The notes under the pieces were generated by a model. It did not search any database and was not told the DNA's origin. It saw nothing but the letters and a program-made list of their open reading frames with translations. From the NCBI GenBank assembly GCA_959347315.1, contig OY365814.1, forward strand, positions 31,566,532 to 31,630,531: 64,000 bases of DNA. Reading direction: 5' to 3'. The position numbers and the translations under genes are program-made. Positions 53,050 to 62,710 of the stretch are shown here, in pieces (within the stretch, counting starts at the first letter, position 1; each line of letters opens with the position of its first letter). This DNA is from Bimastos eiseni. Taxonomy: Eukaryota; Annelida; Clitellata; Crassiclitellata; Lumbricidae.

Positions 53050-56000
53050 AAATGACTGCAAGCAAATACTCAGCCAACAGAATCCACCGCTTAGTCAGTC
53101 GTCAGAAGAAGATGCAATTTGAGTTCAAAATCCTTGAAAGACAAAGAGAAATAGTGAGCTTTTTGAAGGAAGGGAGTGAGTTTGAGCTACGTAGAGAGAG
53201 TGGCAGTCGATTTCATTCCCTAGGAGCAGAGACATGAAATGCACGAGAGCCCATAACTGTTCTGCATCATGGTTCAACTAAAAGACCTGTACTTGATGAT
53301 CGTAAGCAACGAGGAGGAATGTAAGGAGTTAGTAGAGCACGAATATAGGTAGGTGTACTAGTGATGATGGTTTTGTAGGTCAAACAACCTAACTTAAATT
53401 TGATTCTGAATTCAACAGGGAGCCAATGTAGCTCGTGGAGTAGGACAGAGGAGCATGTTCGTAGTGGGACACGCAGCACTACTCGAACTAAGGTATTTTT
53501 GATACGTTGAAGCCTTTTGAGTTCAAGGTCTGAGAGACCGACAAAGAGTGAATTAGCATAATCGAGGCGAGAGGAGACAAGTGAGCAGACTATAGTTTCA
53601 GAAGTATTTTGGGTTAGAGCCGACCTTATGTGACGTATTGCCTTGATGTGGTAGAAACAAGATTTACAAAGGCTTGTTATGTGAGGTCGAAATGTGAGCT
53701 TGCTGTCGATGGTAACCCCAAGTGTTTTGACAGAGTCTGAAAGCGGCACAGCACTGCCCGCCAGTTCAATGCTAAAGAGCATAGGGAAAGAACGCAGGCG
53801 TTGACATGAGCCAAATACAATTGCTTCACACTTGTCTGGGTTTATGGCCAAACATTTGAAACAGAACCATGCATATATAGATGAGAGGCATTCTTCCAGT
53901 TTTTAATTTACCAGACTGATCAGTGTGTGACAGAGCAAAATGGAGCTGAGTATCAACTGTAATTGAATTCCAAAGTGTTTAGCTATGCGACTGATTGGGG
54001 AAGTAAAGACTGTTAATAATAAAGGACAGAGGACAAATCCCTGTGGCACTTCAGCAGTGCAAAGTGTGGGCTCCGACCGAGCAGATCCAATGCCCACCTG
54101 CTGATTGCGGTCAACCAGGTATGAATCTAACCAGCGTAAGGCAGTCCCAGAGACACCAAAGCTCTTTGCAAGTCTTGAAAGGAGTAAATGGTGGTCTACA
54201 GTGTCAAAGGTTGCACTAAGGTCAAGCCACACAGAGAGGCAGGCTTTACCATCGTCAATAGCGGAGAAGATGTAATCCAGTGTAGAGACAAGAGCAGTTT
54301 CTGTGGAGTAGCCATCGCGATATGCCGACTGGTGGGGACTGAAGTTGGAAGAGGAATTAATGTGTCTCTTGATATGCATAAGAAAAAGACGTTCAAGGAT
54401 CCTGGAAATGTTATTGAGATTGGAGATAGGTCTGAAGTTAGACAAATTACTAGTGTCAAGGTCAGGTTTTTTTAAGTAAAGACGTGACTAAAGCAGATTT
54501 GAAGCATGAAGGAAAGCACCCTTCAGCAAAACATAGGTTGCCCAAGTGTGCAATGAGGTGAGATAACACATCAGAACAAGAGACGATGAGTGATGTAGGT
54601 ATGAAGTCCAATGTTGATGATTTAGGAACTATGCTATTGAAAATATTAAAGACTTCAAAGAATGCTACAGGCGGTATGTCATCAAAGGCAGGGCCGGAGA
54701 ATTCGGAGTCAAGCAGCAGGTCATTCCACACTAAATTAGCAGCACATCTAGCAATTTTACATTTAGGATCGATAATTTTGTTTTTAAAAAATGCATCAAA
54801 ATTTGCACACAGAGTCTGATTTTCTGTGTCTGAGCGTTGGCAGTTGTTTCTATCCTTTGAGTGTAGAAGACGCTGAGCGAAGCGCCATCGGTCCCGAGGA
54901 TTCTCAGCACTTTCAAGTTGGCTGCAGAAATACGAGCTTCGTGAATCGTTTATGAGTTTATTTGTTACACGGTAGTGTCGACGGTAACACTGTCTGTCCT
55001 CATCGAGATCAGAATGCATCCACTTTCTTTCAAGTCGACGACGTTCCTTCTTCGCACTGGATGCTTCGGATGAGAGCCATCTAGTAATAGGTTTAGATGG
55101 TCGCCTGTAGCAAGTCTGAGTCGGAGCGAGTTTGTCCAATATCTGTGACACTGTTGTTTTCATTTGTTCTGCTAAATCGTTTGCACAGCTTGCAGGAGCT
55201 GTGAATAGGTCTGAGTCAATTAACAAGTCACTGAGCGTTAAAAGATCTATTGCTTTGATGTTTCGGAATCCATGACGCACTGGTTGGCGATGAATGGAAG
55301 TCATTATGTTACAAAGTACTAATTTGTGATCCGATATAAGACAAGCATCGTTCACGTACGTGTCATAGACTGCTGTTCGATCATCGGCTGCTAAAACGTT
55401 TAAGATGTTATCTCCTCGGGTAAGGATTTCAACATACTGGCGGAGACCATAGGTATCGAAGGTATCGGCCAGTATGCTATTCATTCGACCTCCGGATCCA
55501 GGGCAAATAAGATCTCCACAGAGCACAATTCTTTTACCAGCCTCAACACAGATGGATGACATTAAGTTGGCGAGGTCATTGTAGAAATCTTCCATTGTAC
55601 CCGGTGGGCGGTAGATGCCTAATCGAACTGGTTGAAGTTCACACGAGGAAGTGCAGAGCCTTGAGGATCGAGTATGTACGCTGACCTCAAACATGGACCT
55701 GCAGATAAGAGCGAGACCCCGCCAGACACTGAGCGACCTGAGGTTCCATTCCGATGAACATGGAGAACAGAGAAGCCTTCGGGAGCGATGTCACGCTTGA
55801 TACAATCAAGAGTGTCAGCACAGATCCACGTTTCACATAGTGCCAGTATGTCCAGCCTCTCGTCTCTGATGAGGTCATGTATGATGGCAGAGCGATGGAT
55901 GGCTGAACGGATGTTCAAGCTGCCAAAATTTATAGACGATGGTTTCAATGTAGGCTTATTGAACTGGACTTTGCGGGAGAGTGGGCCAGGGTTGCTTTCA

Positions 56001-56535
56001 ATGTCACCCGATAGTAACAGAAGCAATTAAACAGCTATGCATGATAAAGAACGATGGCGCAGGGGACGAAAGGGCCGGCCCGTACGTAACCATAACAAAT
56101 CCTCTGTAACGTGACGCAACGCGGGGCTGATTCGTACAGTTAACGCTCGCATAGGGCAACTTTTCGACATTCGATAACACTGCACATTCGTATCAGAGTA
56201 CGACGAGAAGAGGTGAAATTGCCAGACTGATAACAGGCTGTTGATCGAGTTAAGTTGTTAAAAGGTCACCCAGAGTTACGCTCCGACTCGCTGTGCTACG
56301 AGCGTCTAATGGCTGCAGAAGATAAAAACGGTTTCTAAAATACAAATTCTCGTGCCCGGCCGTGAGAAAAACGGTTTCATTTACCGATTGATGAACAGTG
56401 ATCCAGTTAGTGGTGATATGAATTCATAAACCGAGATATAAAAGAAGCACAAAACTCGACAAAATATGAGAAAAAACGATTTGTGCAGGCGCGTAAATAT
56501 TTTTTCCGTCCATCTTGGCCACCTGGCGACTAACT
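53050..56535 (-). mobile_element. Near full-length CR1/L2-type LINE with 2A-like peptide
   Basis: Minus-strand order: LLLLSGDIESNPGP (2A-like, 56026-55982); apurinic-type endonuclease (LNIRSA, DILALCETW at 56026-55619; LGIYRPPG, VLCGDLICPG, SDHKLVLCNI in 55694-54462); reverse transcriptase (SNFRPISNLNNISRILERL, CLSVWLDLSATFDTVDHHLL in 54445-53903); C-terminal part (MAINPDKCEAIVFGS, VKTLGVTIDSKLTF, HELHWLPVEFRIKFK in 53851-53267); eroded last block to 53050. Frames are broken at about 55650, 54455 and 53950, and the YADD box is ruined (the region reads TVDTQLH). The upstream 500 bp looks like the 5' UTR. Dead copy. Confidence 0.9.
55619..56026 (-). pseudogene. LINE ORF2 5' part: 2A-like peptide and endonuclease N terminus
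   Basis: The frame opens directly after an in-frame TAA (56029-56027) with a TTG, so this copy has lost its proper start. Residues 2-15 are a hydrophobic run plus GDIESNPGP. Endonuclease motifs follow (SLNIRSA, ILALCETW). Confidence 0.82.
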
Positions 56536-56903
56536 CGGAGTTTTTTAATATTTATTATGTGAGAGGCATCATAGCCTATACATGTAAATATACGCTATGA
56601 TTAGTAACAGTTTCTTTTCCTCTGGTTTTAGCAGTCCTCGTCACCGTAATCTTCAATTTCTAAAGCTCTATTCAAAAGCAAAGAGCCGGCACAAGCTTAC
56701 TCCCGGCACAAGCTTACTCACGAGCGGTCGCCGCAGCTGTTCTCGATAATAATAAATTAATAATATTCGTTTTACTGAAGCATACAACTATAAAAACAGA
56801 AGAACATCAAACAATCTTCGGCAATTTGGACGCAACAGAAGTCCCCTAAATTAGCAATTGGTCAACTAAGATTAGAACAGATAGTATCGTCAGTCAAAAT
56901 GTC

Positions 56904-57203
56904 GGTGCCCGCTCGATAGTCCGAAGGTTCGATAGTCCGAAGATTCTATACTCTGACATTAATTTAACTAGAATCTGGATTAATTGATAAAAAGAATGTG
57001 TAAAACTGGGAGCTGAATTGATATGAAAAAAATCATGGCTTAGTGGAAGCTGGATCAATTTAAAGAATTATGCAATCCAGCTTCTAACAAACATAATTCT
57101 TCTCATCATTCCAGCTACCATTAAAACTACAATCTTATCATCTATCGATCGGTCACCATGCAATCTTCGGACTATCAAACCTTCGGACTATCGATACAGA
57201 ACC
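56904..57203. mobile_element. Foldback element, 300 bp (duplication copy 2)
   Basis: Same insertion as 47736-48050, with perfect AAAATGTC on both sides (56896-56903, 57204-57211). One 16-bp TIR unit shorter than the other two copies. Confidence 0.88.
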
Positions 57204-57298
57204 AAAATGTCTCATATATGTACATGTAAGTTGTGTATTATTGTAGCCATTTTATAAATTATAATTATATTAATAATGATTTATATTGCGAACTACAT

Positions 57299-58341
57299 TA
57301 CACTACAATACAACTAGGCATTTATAAAGCGCTTTGACAAGACAAGTCTTGCACAAAAGCGCTGTGCTGCATTCTTAGTCATAGATCAGGGAGAATAGGT
57401 AGGTCTTCAGTTTGTCTTCAACAGATCAACGGCTGTGGCTTGACCGACTGAACTTGGGAGACTATTCCTTTCCGTGGGTCCTGCGACTGAGAATGCACAG
57501 TCCCCAAACTTCTTGTAAGTGCGAGGTATGGTAAAGTCTCCATGCGTAGATGAACGGAGTCCTCTTGAGGTAGAGGCAGCGCATGATGCAACCTGGACGT
57601 CATGTACGAGGTGGAGGTTCCGTTATGAATGTGGTACATGAGAAGGGAAATCTTGAAGGCAATACGGGCATCGATGGGGGGCCAGTGTAGCTGTTGTAAG
57701 GATGGTGTGATGTGGTCGCGAGGAGCAAGGCCTTTTATTAGGCAGGCAGCAGAGTGTAGGACTGATTATAGGGGCTGTAGTGTTGACGCATGAAGTCCAG
57801 AGAGGATGGAGTTGCAATAGTCCAGGCGAGAAATGACGAGAGCCTGGATGAGGATACGGAAGCAGTTTTCATTCAGGCAGCGTTTCACTTGTCGAATGTG
57901 CACCAGGATGGAATATCCAGTACGCATGATGCCATTTTAACTTTGATGTTGTCGATGTTCTTTCCAAGGAGCTTTATGTATGACTGGGTATCGTCAGCAT
58001 ATAGATGAATAGTGATGTCGTACTGCGATGCGATGTTGACAATGTTTGATGCGCACAAGATGAATAGGACTGGGCCGAGAATAGATCCTTGAGGCACGCC
58101 GAAGAGGACCGATAAGATTTTGGATGAGCTTCCACCAAATTTAACGGTGTGCGACCTCGAGGATATAATTGAAGCGATCCAACAGACATCTGAAGCAATG
58201 ACGCCGAATTCTACTTGGAGAATTTCAAGGAGTATTGTGTGGTCCACGCAGTTGAAGGCAGCAGAAAAGTTCAGGAGTAGTAGGGCAGTGATGAAATCAG
58301 AGTCCAGGGCCAGGAAAATATCATAGTAAACTTTTGACTTT
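57299..58341 (-). mobile_element. 5'-truncated LINE with 9-bp TSD
   Basis: GAACTACAT at 57290-57298 and 58342-58350; the same place in copies 1 and 3 has the motif once and no insert. Minus strand: FGVPQGSILGPVLFILCAS and IHLYADDTQSYI (58247-57885 frame; YADD intact), then, after breaks, ALVISRLDYCNSIL and QLHWPPIDARIAFKI. 3' end motif GCGCTTTATAAATGCC and a TTGTATTGTAGTG tail. Different family from 53050-56535. Confidence 0.9.
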
Positions 58342-58473
58342 GAACTACATCTTTTATGTGCTTATAACGAACTTTGGTAAACCGACTAAACTGTAGTTTA
58401 GTGTTGATGGATTGATTAAAACAATTCATCTTTAAATAAAAGTTTGACAGATAGTATCGTCAGTCGAAATGTC

Positions 58474-58788
58474 GGTGTCCGCTCGATAGTCCGAAGGTTC
58501 AATAGTCCGAAGGTTCGATAGTCCGAAGATTCTATACTCTGACATTAATTTAACTAGAATCTGGATTAATTGATAAAAAGAATGTGTAAACTGGGAGCTG
58601 GATTGACATGAAAAGAATCATGCCTAAATGGAAGCTGGATCAATGAAAACAATTATGCAATCCAGCTTCTAACAAACATAATTCTTCTCATCAGTCTAGC
58701 TACCATTAAAACTACAATCTTATCATCTATCGACCGGTCACCATGCAATCTTCGGACTATCAAACCTTCGGACTATCGATACAGAACC
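58474..58788. mobile_element. Foldback element, 315 bp (duplication copy 3)
   Basis: Nearly identical to 47736-48050, with the same GAAATGTC / AAAATGTC flanks (58466-58473, 58789-58796). Confidence 0.87.
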
Positions 58789-59230
58789 AAAATGTCTCAT
58801 ATATGTACATGTAAGTTCTGTAGTATTGTAGCCATTTTATAAATTATAATTATATTAGCAATGATTTATATTGCGAACTACATCTGTTATATGCTTACAA
58901 CGAACTTTGGTAAACCGACGAAACCGCAGTTTAGTGTTGATGGATTGATGAAAACAATTCATCTTTAAATAGAAGTTTGATCGATGAAAGTGTTACGCTA
59001 TTGCATCACTATTAGTTGAATTGATTAAAAACATTCTTATTTCAATAGAAGCTGTGTCGATCAATGTGTTTTTTCCCTTAACTAGAAGTTGGAAATGTTC
59101 GGAAAGAAAATGTATGGGAGAAATGTACCGAGGGAATATCTCCAGAGGGAAATGTCCTAGACCAAGTGTCAACACACCAAAACTAAAATGAAATTGAATG
59201 TGGCACAAAGTTACTAATCGTGTATGCATA

Positions 59231-59380
59231 TGTATCAATGATACTGACTCATTTTATCAAACTGTAATTATGTGGAATCATAATTCAGAACAGTTCAGCA
59301 AATAAGTATCAATGATACTGACTCATTTTATCAAACTGTAATTATGTGGAATCATAATTCAGAACAGTTCAGCAAATAAG
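59231..59380 (-). repeat. 70-bp tandem duplication over the stop codon of gene 3
   Basis: Same two-copy arrangement as at 48485-48630. Confidence 0.95.
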
Positions 59381-61377
59381 TCGTCAGGTGGAGAGTGTCG
59401 ATGACTTGAACAATGCTCACGAAAGTCGTTCTCTATTTCAAACACTTTGTCGCATATACCACATCCAAATGATTTAGACAAAGACACTCTTCCATCAACA
59501 TGAGATTTGAATTTGTACTGACATTCTCCACTTTCAATTATTGGCAATGGTCTTGAAAGTCCACTGGAATTCGAACGGTTATACTCTGATAAATGTTCAT
59601 GTGGTTTATCAATAATGGCTGTACTGCTACAGTTGATGAACTGATCAATTACTTCACTTCTCGTTTTAATATCCAGCGGCAGAATACCTACATGTAGTTT
59701 TTTAGACTTCTTGGCTGAAGAACTACCATTGATGAAACTTTCACTGTGGTTGTGTTGCTTCTCAGTTGCGTTAGTTCTTCTGTGCAGTTTCATACTTTGA
59801 AATTGGTTGAATCCTTTATTAAAGACCTCACATTTGTCTGGTTTTACCACTGTATGCTTTGACATATGAATCCTTAGTGAAAAGCTATGCGCAAATTGTT
59901 TCTGACACAACAGACACATGAATGGTTTCTCGCCAGTATGGGTTCTGATATGCGATTTCAGATTACAGCCATGAGCAAATGATTTCTGACAGAAATGACA
60001 CTTGTACGGTTGTTCGCCAGTATGACTTTTTTTATGCTCTATCAGATAACTACCATCAATAAATGATTCCCTACATATATGGCAACTGAATGGTTTTTCG
60101 CCCGTATGGCTTCTTGTATGTCTTGTCAGAGCACTGACATCACTAAATAATTTCTGACATATCAGACATTGCTGTGGTTTTTCGCCAGTATGGGTTCTCA
60201 TATGCTTTTTCTGATCACAGCCATCAGCAAATGATTTCTTACATATCTGACATTTGTGTGGTTTTTCGCCAGTATGATTTCTTGTATGCCTTAACAGAGA
60301 ACTACTATCACTAAATGATTTCTGACATATCTGACATTGGTGTGGTTTCTCGCCAGTATGGGTTCGCATATGTGTTTTCAGATAGCCACCATTACTAAAT
60401 GATTTCTTACATATCTGGCAACTGTATGGCTTTTCGCCAGTATGGGTTCTGATATGTATCTTCAGAGAACTGCCATCACCAAATGATTTCTGACATAAAT
60501 GACACTCGTATGGTTTTTCGCCAGTATGGATTCTTATATGCCTTTTCAGTTGATCACCTCGATGAAATGATTTCTGACATATGTGGCAACTGTATGGTTT
60601 ATCGCCAGTATGGGTTCTCATATGCTTTTTCTGATCACAGCCATCAGCAAATGATTTCTTACATATCTGACATTTGTGTGGTTTTTCGCCAGTATGAGTT
60701 CTTGTATGCCTTAACAGAGAACTACCATCACTAAATGATTTCTGACATATCTGACATCGGTGTGGTTTATCGCCAGTATGGATTCGCATATGTGTTTTCA
60801 GATGACTACCATTACTAAATGATTTCTTACATATCTGGCAACTGTATGGTTTTTCGCCAGTATGGGTTCTGATATGTACCTTCAGTGAAGTGCCATCACC
60901 AAATGATTTCTTACATAAATGACACGTATATGGTTTTTCGCCAGTATGGGTTCGCATATGTGTTTTCAGATAACTACCATTACTAAACGATTTCTGACAT
61001 ATCTGACATTGGTGTGGATTTTTATCAGTATGTGTTCTGATATGTATTTTCAGATTAAATCCATCACTAAATGATTTCTTACATATCTGGCAAATGTATG
61101 GTTTTTCGCCAGTATGGGTCCTCATATGCAGCACCAAAGAACCTGCTGCAGTAAATGATGTATCACACAACTGACATTTGTCTGATTTCTCTCCAGTATG
61201 GGTTCTCATGTGGTTTTGCAGAGTAATATCCTGGTCAAATGATTTCAGACATATCTGGCATCTGTGTAGTGTCTCTAGCGTTTGGATGCTCGTATTTGCC
61301 ATCGTGATAGACTTAGTTGATGATTTTGCTGTTGTTCTCCAGTACGGGTTTATAGACGAGAAGAATCTTTCTGTCAA
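59359..61377 (-). CDS. C2H2 zinc-finger protein, cluster gene 3 (672 aa)
   Basis: Probable DNA-binding nuclear protein. Seventeen C2H2 fingers with TGEKP-type linkers, a degenerate CEVFN unit, a finger-free region and the C-terminal finger [21 protein letters not shown]. Fingers 5-8 and 10-13 are an internal duplication (helices GDG-SLK-H, SNG-LKTH, SD-SSLLRH, ADGCDQKKH in the same order). The frame is open 25 residues upstream of the Met that aligns with the starts of genes 1 and 2 (MANTS, residue 26), so either start is possible. No KRAB, SCAN, BTB or ZAD in this exon. C-terminal 200 residues nearly identical to gene 2. Confidence 0.92.
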   Translation of the reverse strand: MTERFFSSINPYWRTTAKSSTKSITMANTSIQTLETLHRCQICLKSFDQDITLQNHMRTHTGEKSDKCQLCDTSFTAAGSLVLHMRTHTGEKPYICQICKKSFSDGFNLKIHIRTHTDKNPHQCQICQKSFSNGSYLKTHMRTHTGEKPYTCHLCKKSFGDGTSLKVHIRTHTGEKPYSCQICKKSFSNGSHLKTHMRIHTGDKPHRCQICQKSFSDGSSLLRHTRTHTGEKPHKCQICKKSFADGCDQKKHMRTHTGDKPYSCHICQKSFHRGDQLKRHIRIHTGEKPYECHLCQKSFGDGSSLKIHIRTHTGEKPYSCQICKKSFSNGGYLKTHMRTHTGEKPHQCQICQKSFSDSSSLLRHTRNHTGEKPHKCQICKKSFADGCDQKKHMRTHTGEKPQQCLICQKLFSDVSALTRHTRSHTGEKPFSCHICRESFIDGSYLIEHKKSHTGEQPYKCHFCQKSFAHGCNLKSHIRTHTGEKPFMCLLCQKQFAHSFSLRIHMSKHTVVKPDKCEVFNKGFNQFQSMKLHRRTNATEKQHNHSESFINGSSSAKKSKKLHVGILPLDIKTRSEVIDQFINCSSTAIIDKPHEHLSEYNRSNSSGLSRPLPIIESGECQYKFKSHVDGRVSLSKSFGCGICDKVFEIENDFREHCSSHRHSPPDDLFAELF

Positions 61378-61639
61378 TTGGTAATAGTAGCAAATAAAAG
61401 TTTATTGCTTCATTATGATAATGATAATAATGATGGATAAAAAAACAACCCTAAAATTAAATTAAATAATGACAATTAGCATTTCACCCATCAATCAGCA
61501 CGACAAATTATTATTTTGCAATCAGCATTTTATGCACTGCCCATCTGTAAATCAGCAATTTAAGCAAATCAGCATTTTACCCGTGCCCTCATAACATTCA
61601 TTGCAATGATTTGCCAGCCATTGTTTAATAATAATAATC

Positions 61640-61800
61640 ATAATAATAAAGACGATTTATATGGCGCCGTAACACGGCGATACCCCTACAAAGGCGCCTC
61701 ACAACTGTTTACAAGAGTAAGTGGTGATGAATGAAATGCGAGAGTGCGAGATCTGCGCGAGTAAAATGAATGAAAAGCGAAACATGACATGCGGAAATTT
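61640..61800 (-). mobile_element. LINE 3' tail
   Basis: AATAATAATAAAGACGATTT, then ATATGGCGCCGTAACACGGC: the reverse of a (TTA)n-ended LINE tail. Upstream sequence is too decayed for protein motifs. Confidence 0.4.
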
Positions 61801-62004
61801 GATATGGGAATGGGGGTGAAAAGAGGGAAGAAACCAGTGTGCGGGAATGTGAAAATAATGCATAAAAAATATTTTAAAACGATTAATATCTAAATGTTTG
61901 TTACCATTTGAATAAGGACTAGAAAAAAATCACCTAAAATGTAGGATTAATCTTTAAAATTTAGATAAGACTTTACAAAAGTTGACTTATGTTAATAATG
62001 TTGT

Positions 62005-62420
62005 TGAAAAGAGTCATGCGTAAATAGAAGCTGGATTCATGATAAAAATGTACTCAAATGGAAGCGAAAAATCTGTGGGATTGATGAAATAAATCATACT
62101 CAAATAGAAGCTGGATTCATTATAAAATTTACTTAAATCAAAGTGGGATAGATGAAAAGAATCATACTTAAGTAGAAGCTGGATTTATGAGAAAAATCAG
62201 CTTATACAGAAACAGGGTTGATGAAAAGAATTCTGCTTAAATAGAAGCTGGAGTGGTGAGAAAAATGTGATTAAATGAAAGCAGGATGATGAAAAGAATC
62301 ATACTTATGTAGAACCTGGATTGATTATCTGCTTAAATGAAAGCGGGATTGACAAAAAGAATAATACTTAAGTAGAAGTTGGATTACACAGACACAAGAT
62401 TGATGAAAAGAATCGTACTT
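62005..62420 (+). repeat. 36-bp repeat array, plus orientation
   Basis: About eleven units of the GAAGCTGGATT.ATGAAAAG type with TCATACTTAAGT spacers, period about 36. Forms the left arm of a large foldback with 62690-64000. Confidence 0.9.
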
Positions 62421-62559
62421 AACATCTAACTGCTAAAATATGTCACATTCAAATATGCCAACTTACTTATTAAAATTCAAATACCATTAGTCTAAAAATC
62501 ATAGTCCATGCATGCTCTCTTTGATACTTGTGAAGCCTGGATGCGTTGTGCTCCGCAGG

Positions 62560-62710
62560 CGTCTTTACGATTCCCACACTAGTACAAGGATATCATTAAT
62601 ATTCATGAACCTGATGCATTAAAATATGTTTAATCTGCATGAAATCACCCCTTCCAGATAATAATGCATATTCATTAGGTTGGCATAACATCTAGCTTCC
62701 ATTTAAACAC
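62560..62710. repeat. Foldback core block, copy of 41036-41200
   Basis: GCGTCTTTACGATTCCCACA, CATGAACCTGATGC, TGCATATTCATTAGGTTGGC, in the same order and orientation as at 41036. Confidence 0.87.

Larger units (their letters stand above)
56579..58447 (-). repeat. Segmental duplication, partial copy 2 (no zinc-finger gene)
   Basis: 56579-57298 and 58342-58447 match 47421-48250 of copy 1. It is interrupted by a LINE (57299-58341) and joined directly to copy 3 at 58448. Confidence 0.87.
58448..61370 (-). repeat. Segmental duplication, copy 3 (includes zinc-finger gene 3)
   Basis: Corresponds to 47729-50530 of copy 1. The match is near perfect from 58448 to about 59900, mosaic across the finger array, and ends near 61370, where the 5' flank becomes unrelated. 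Confidence 0.87.

Noticed and set aside
56029..56045. Reading the LINE ORF through to the upstream ATG at 56042
   Set aside because: That ATG is in another frame and the LINE frame has a TAA at 56029-56027; this copy is simply broken.
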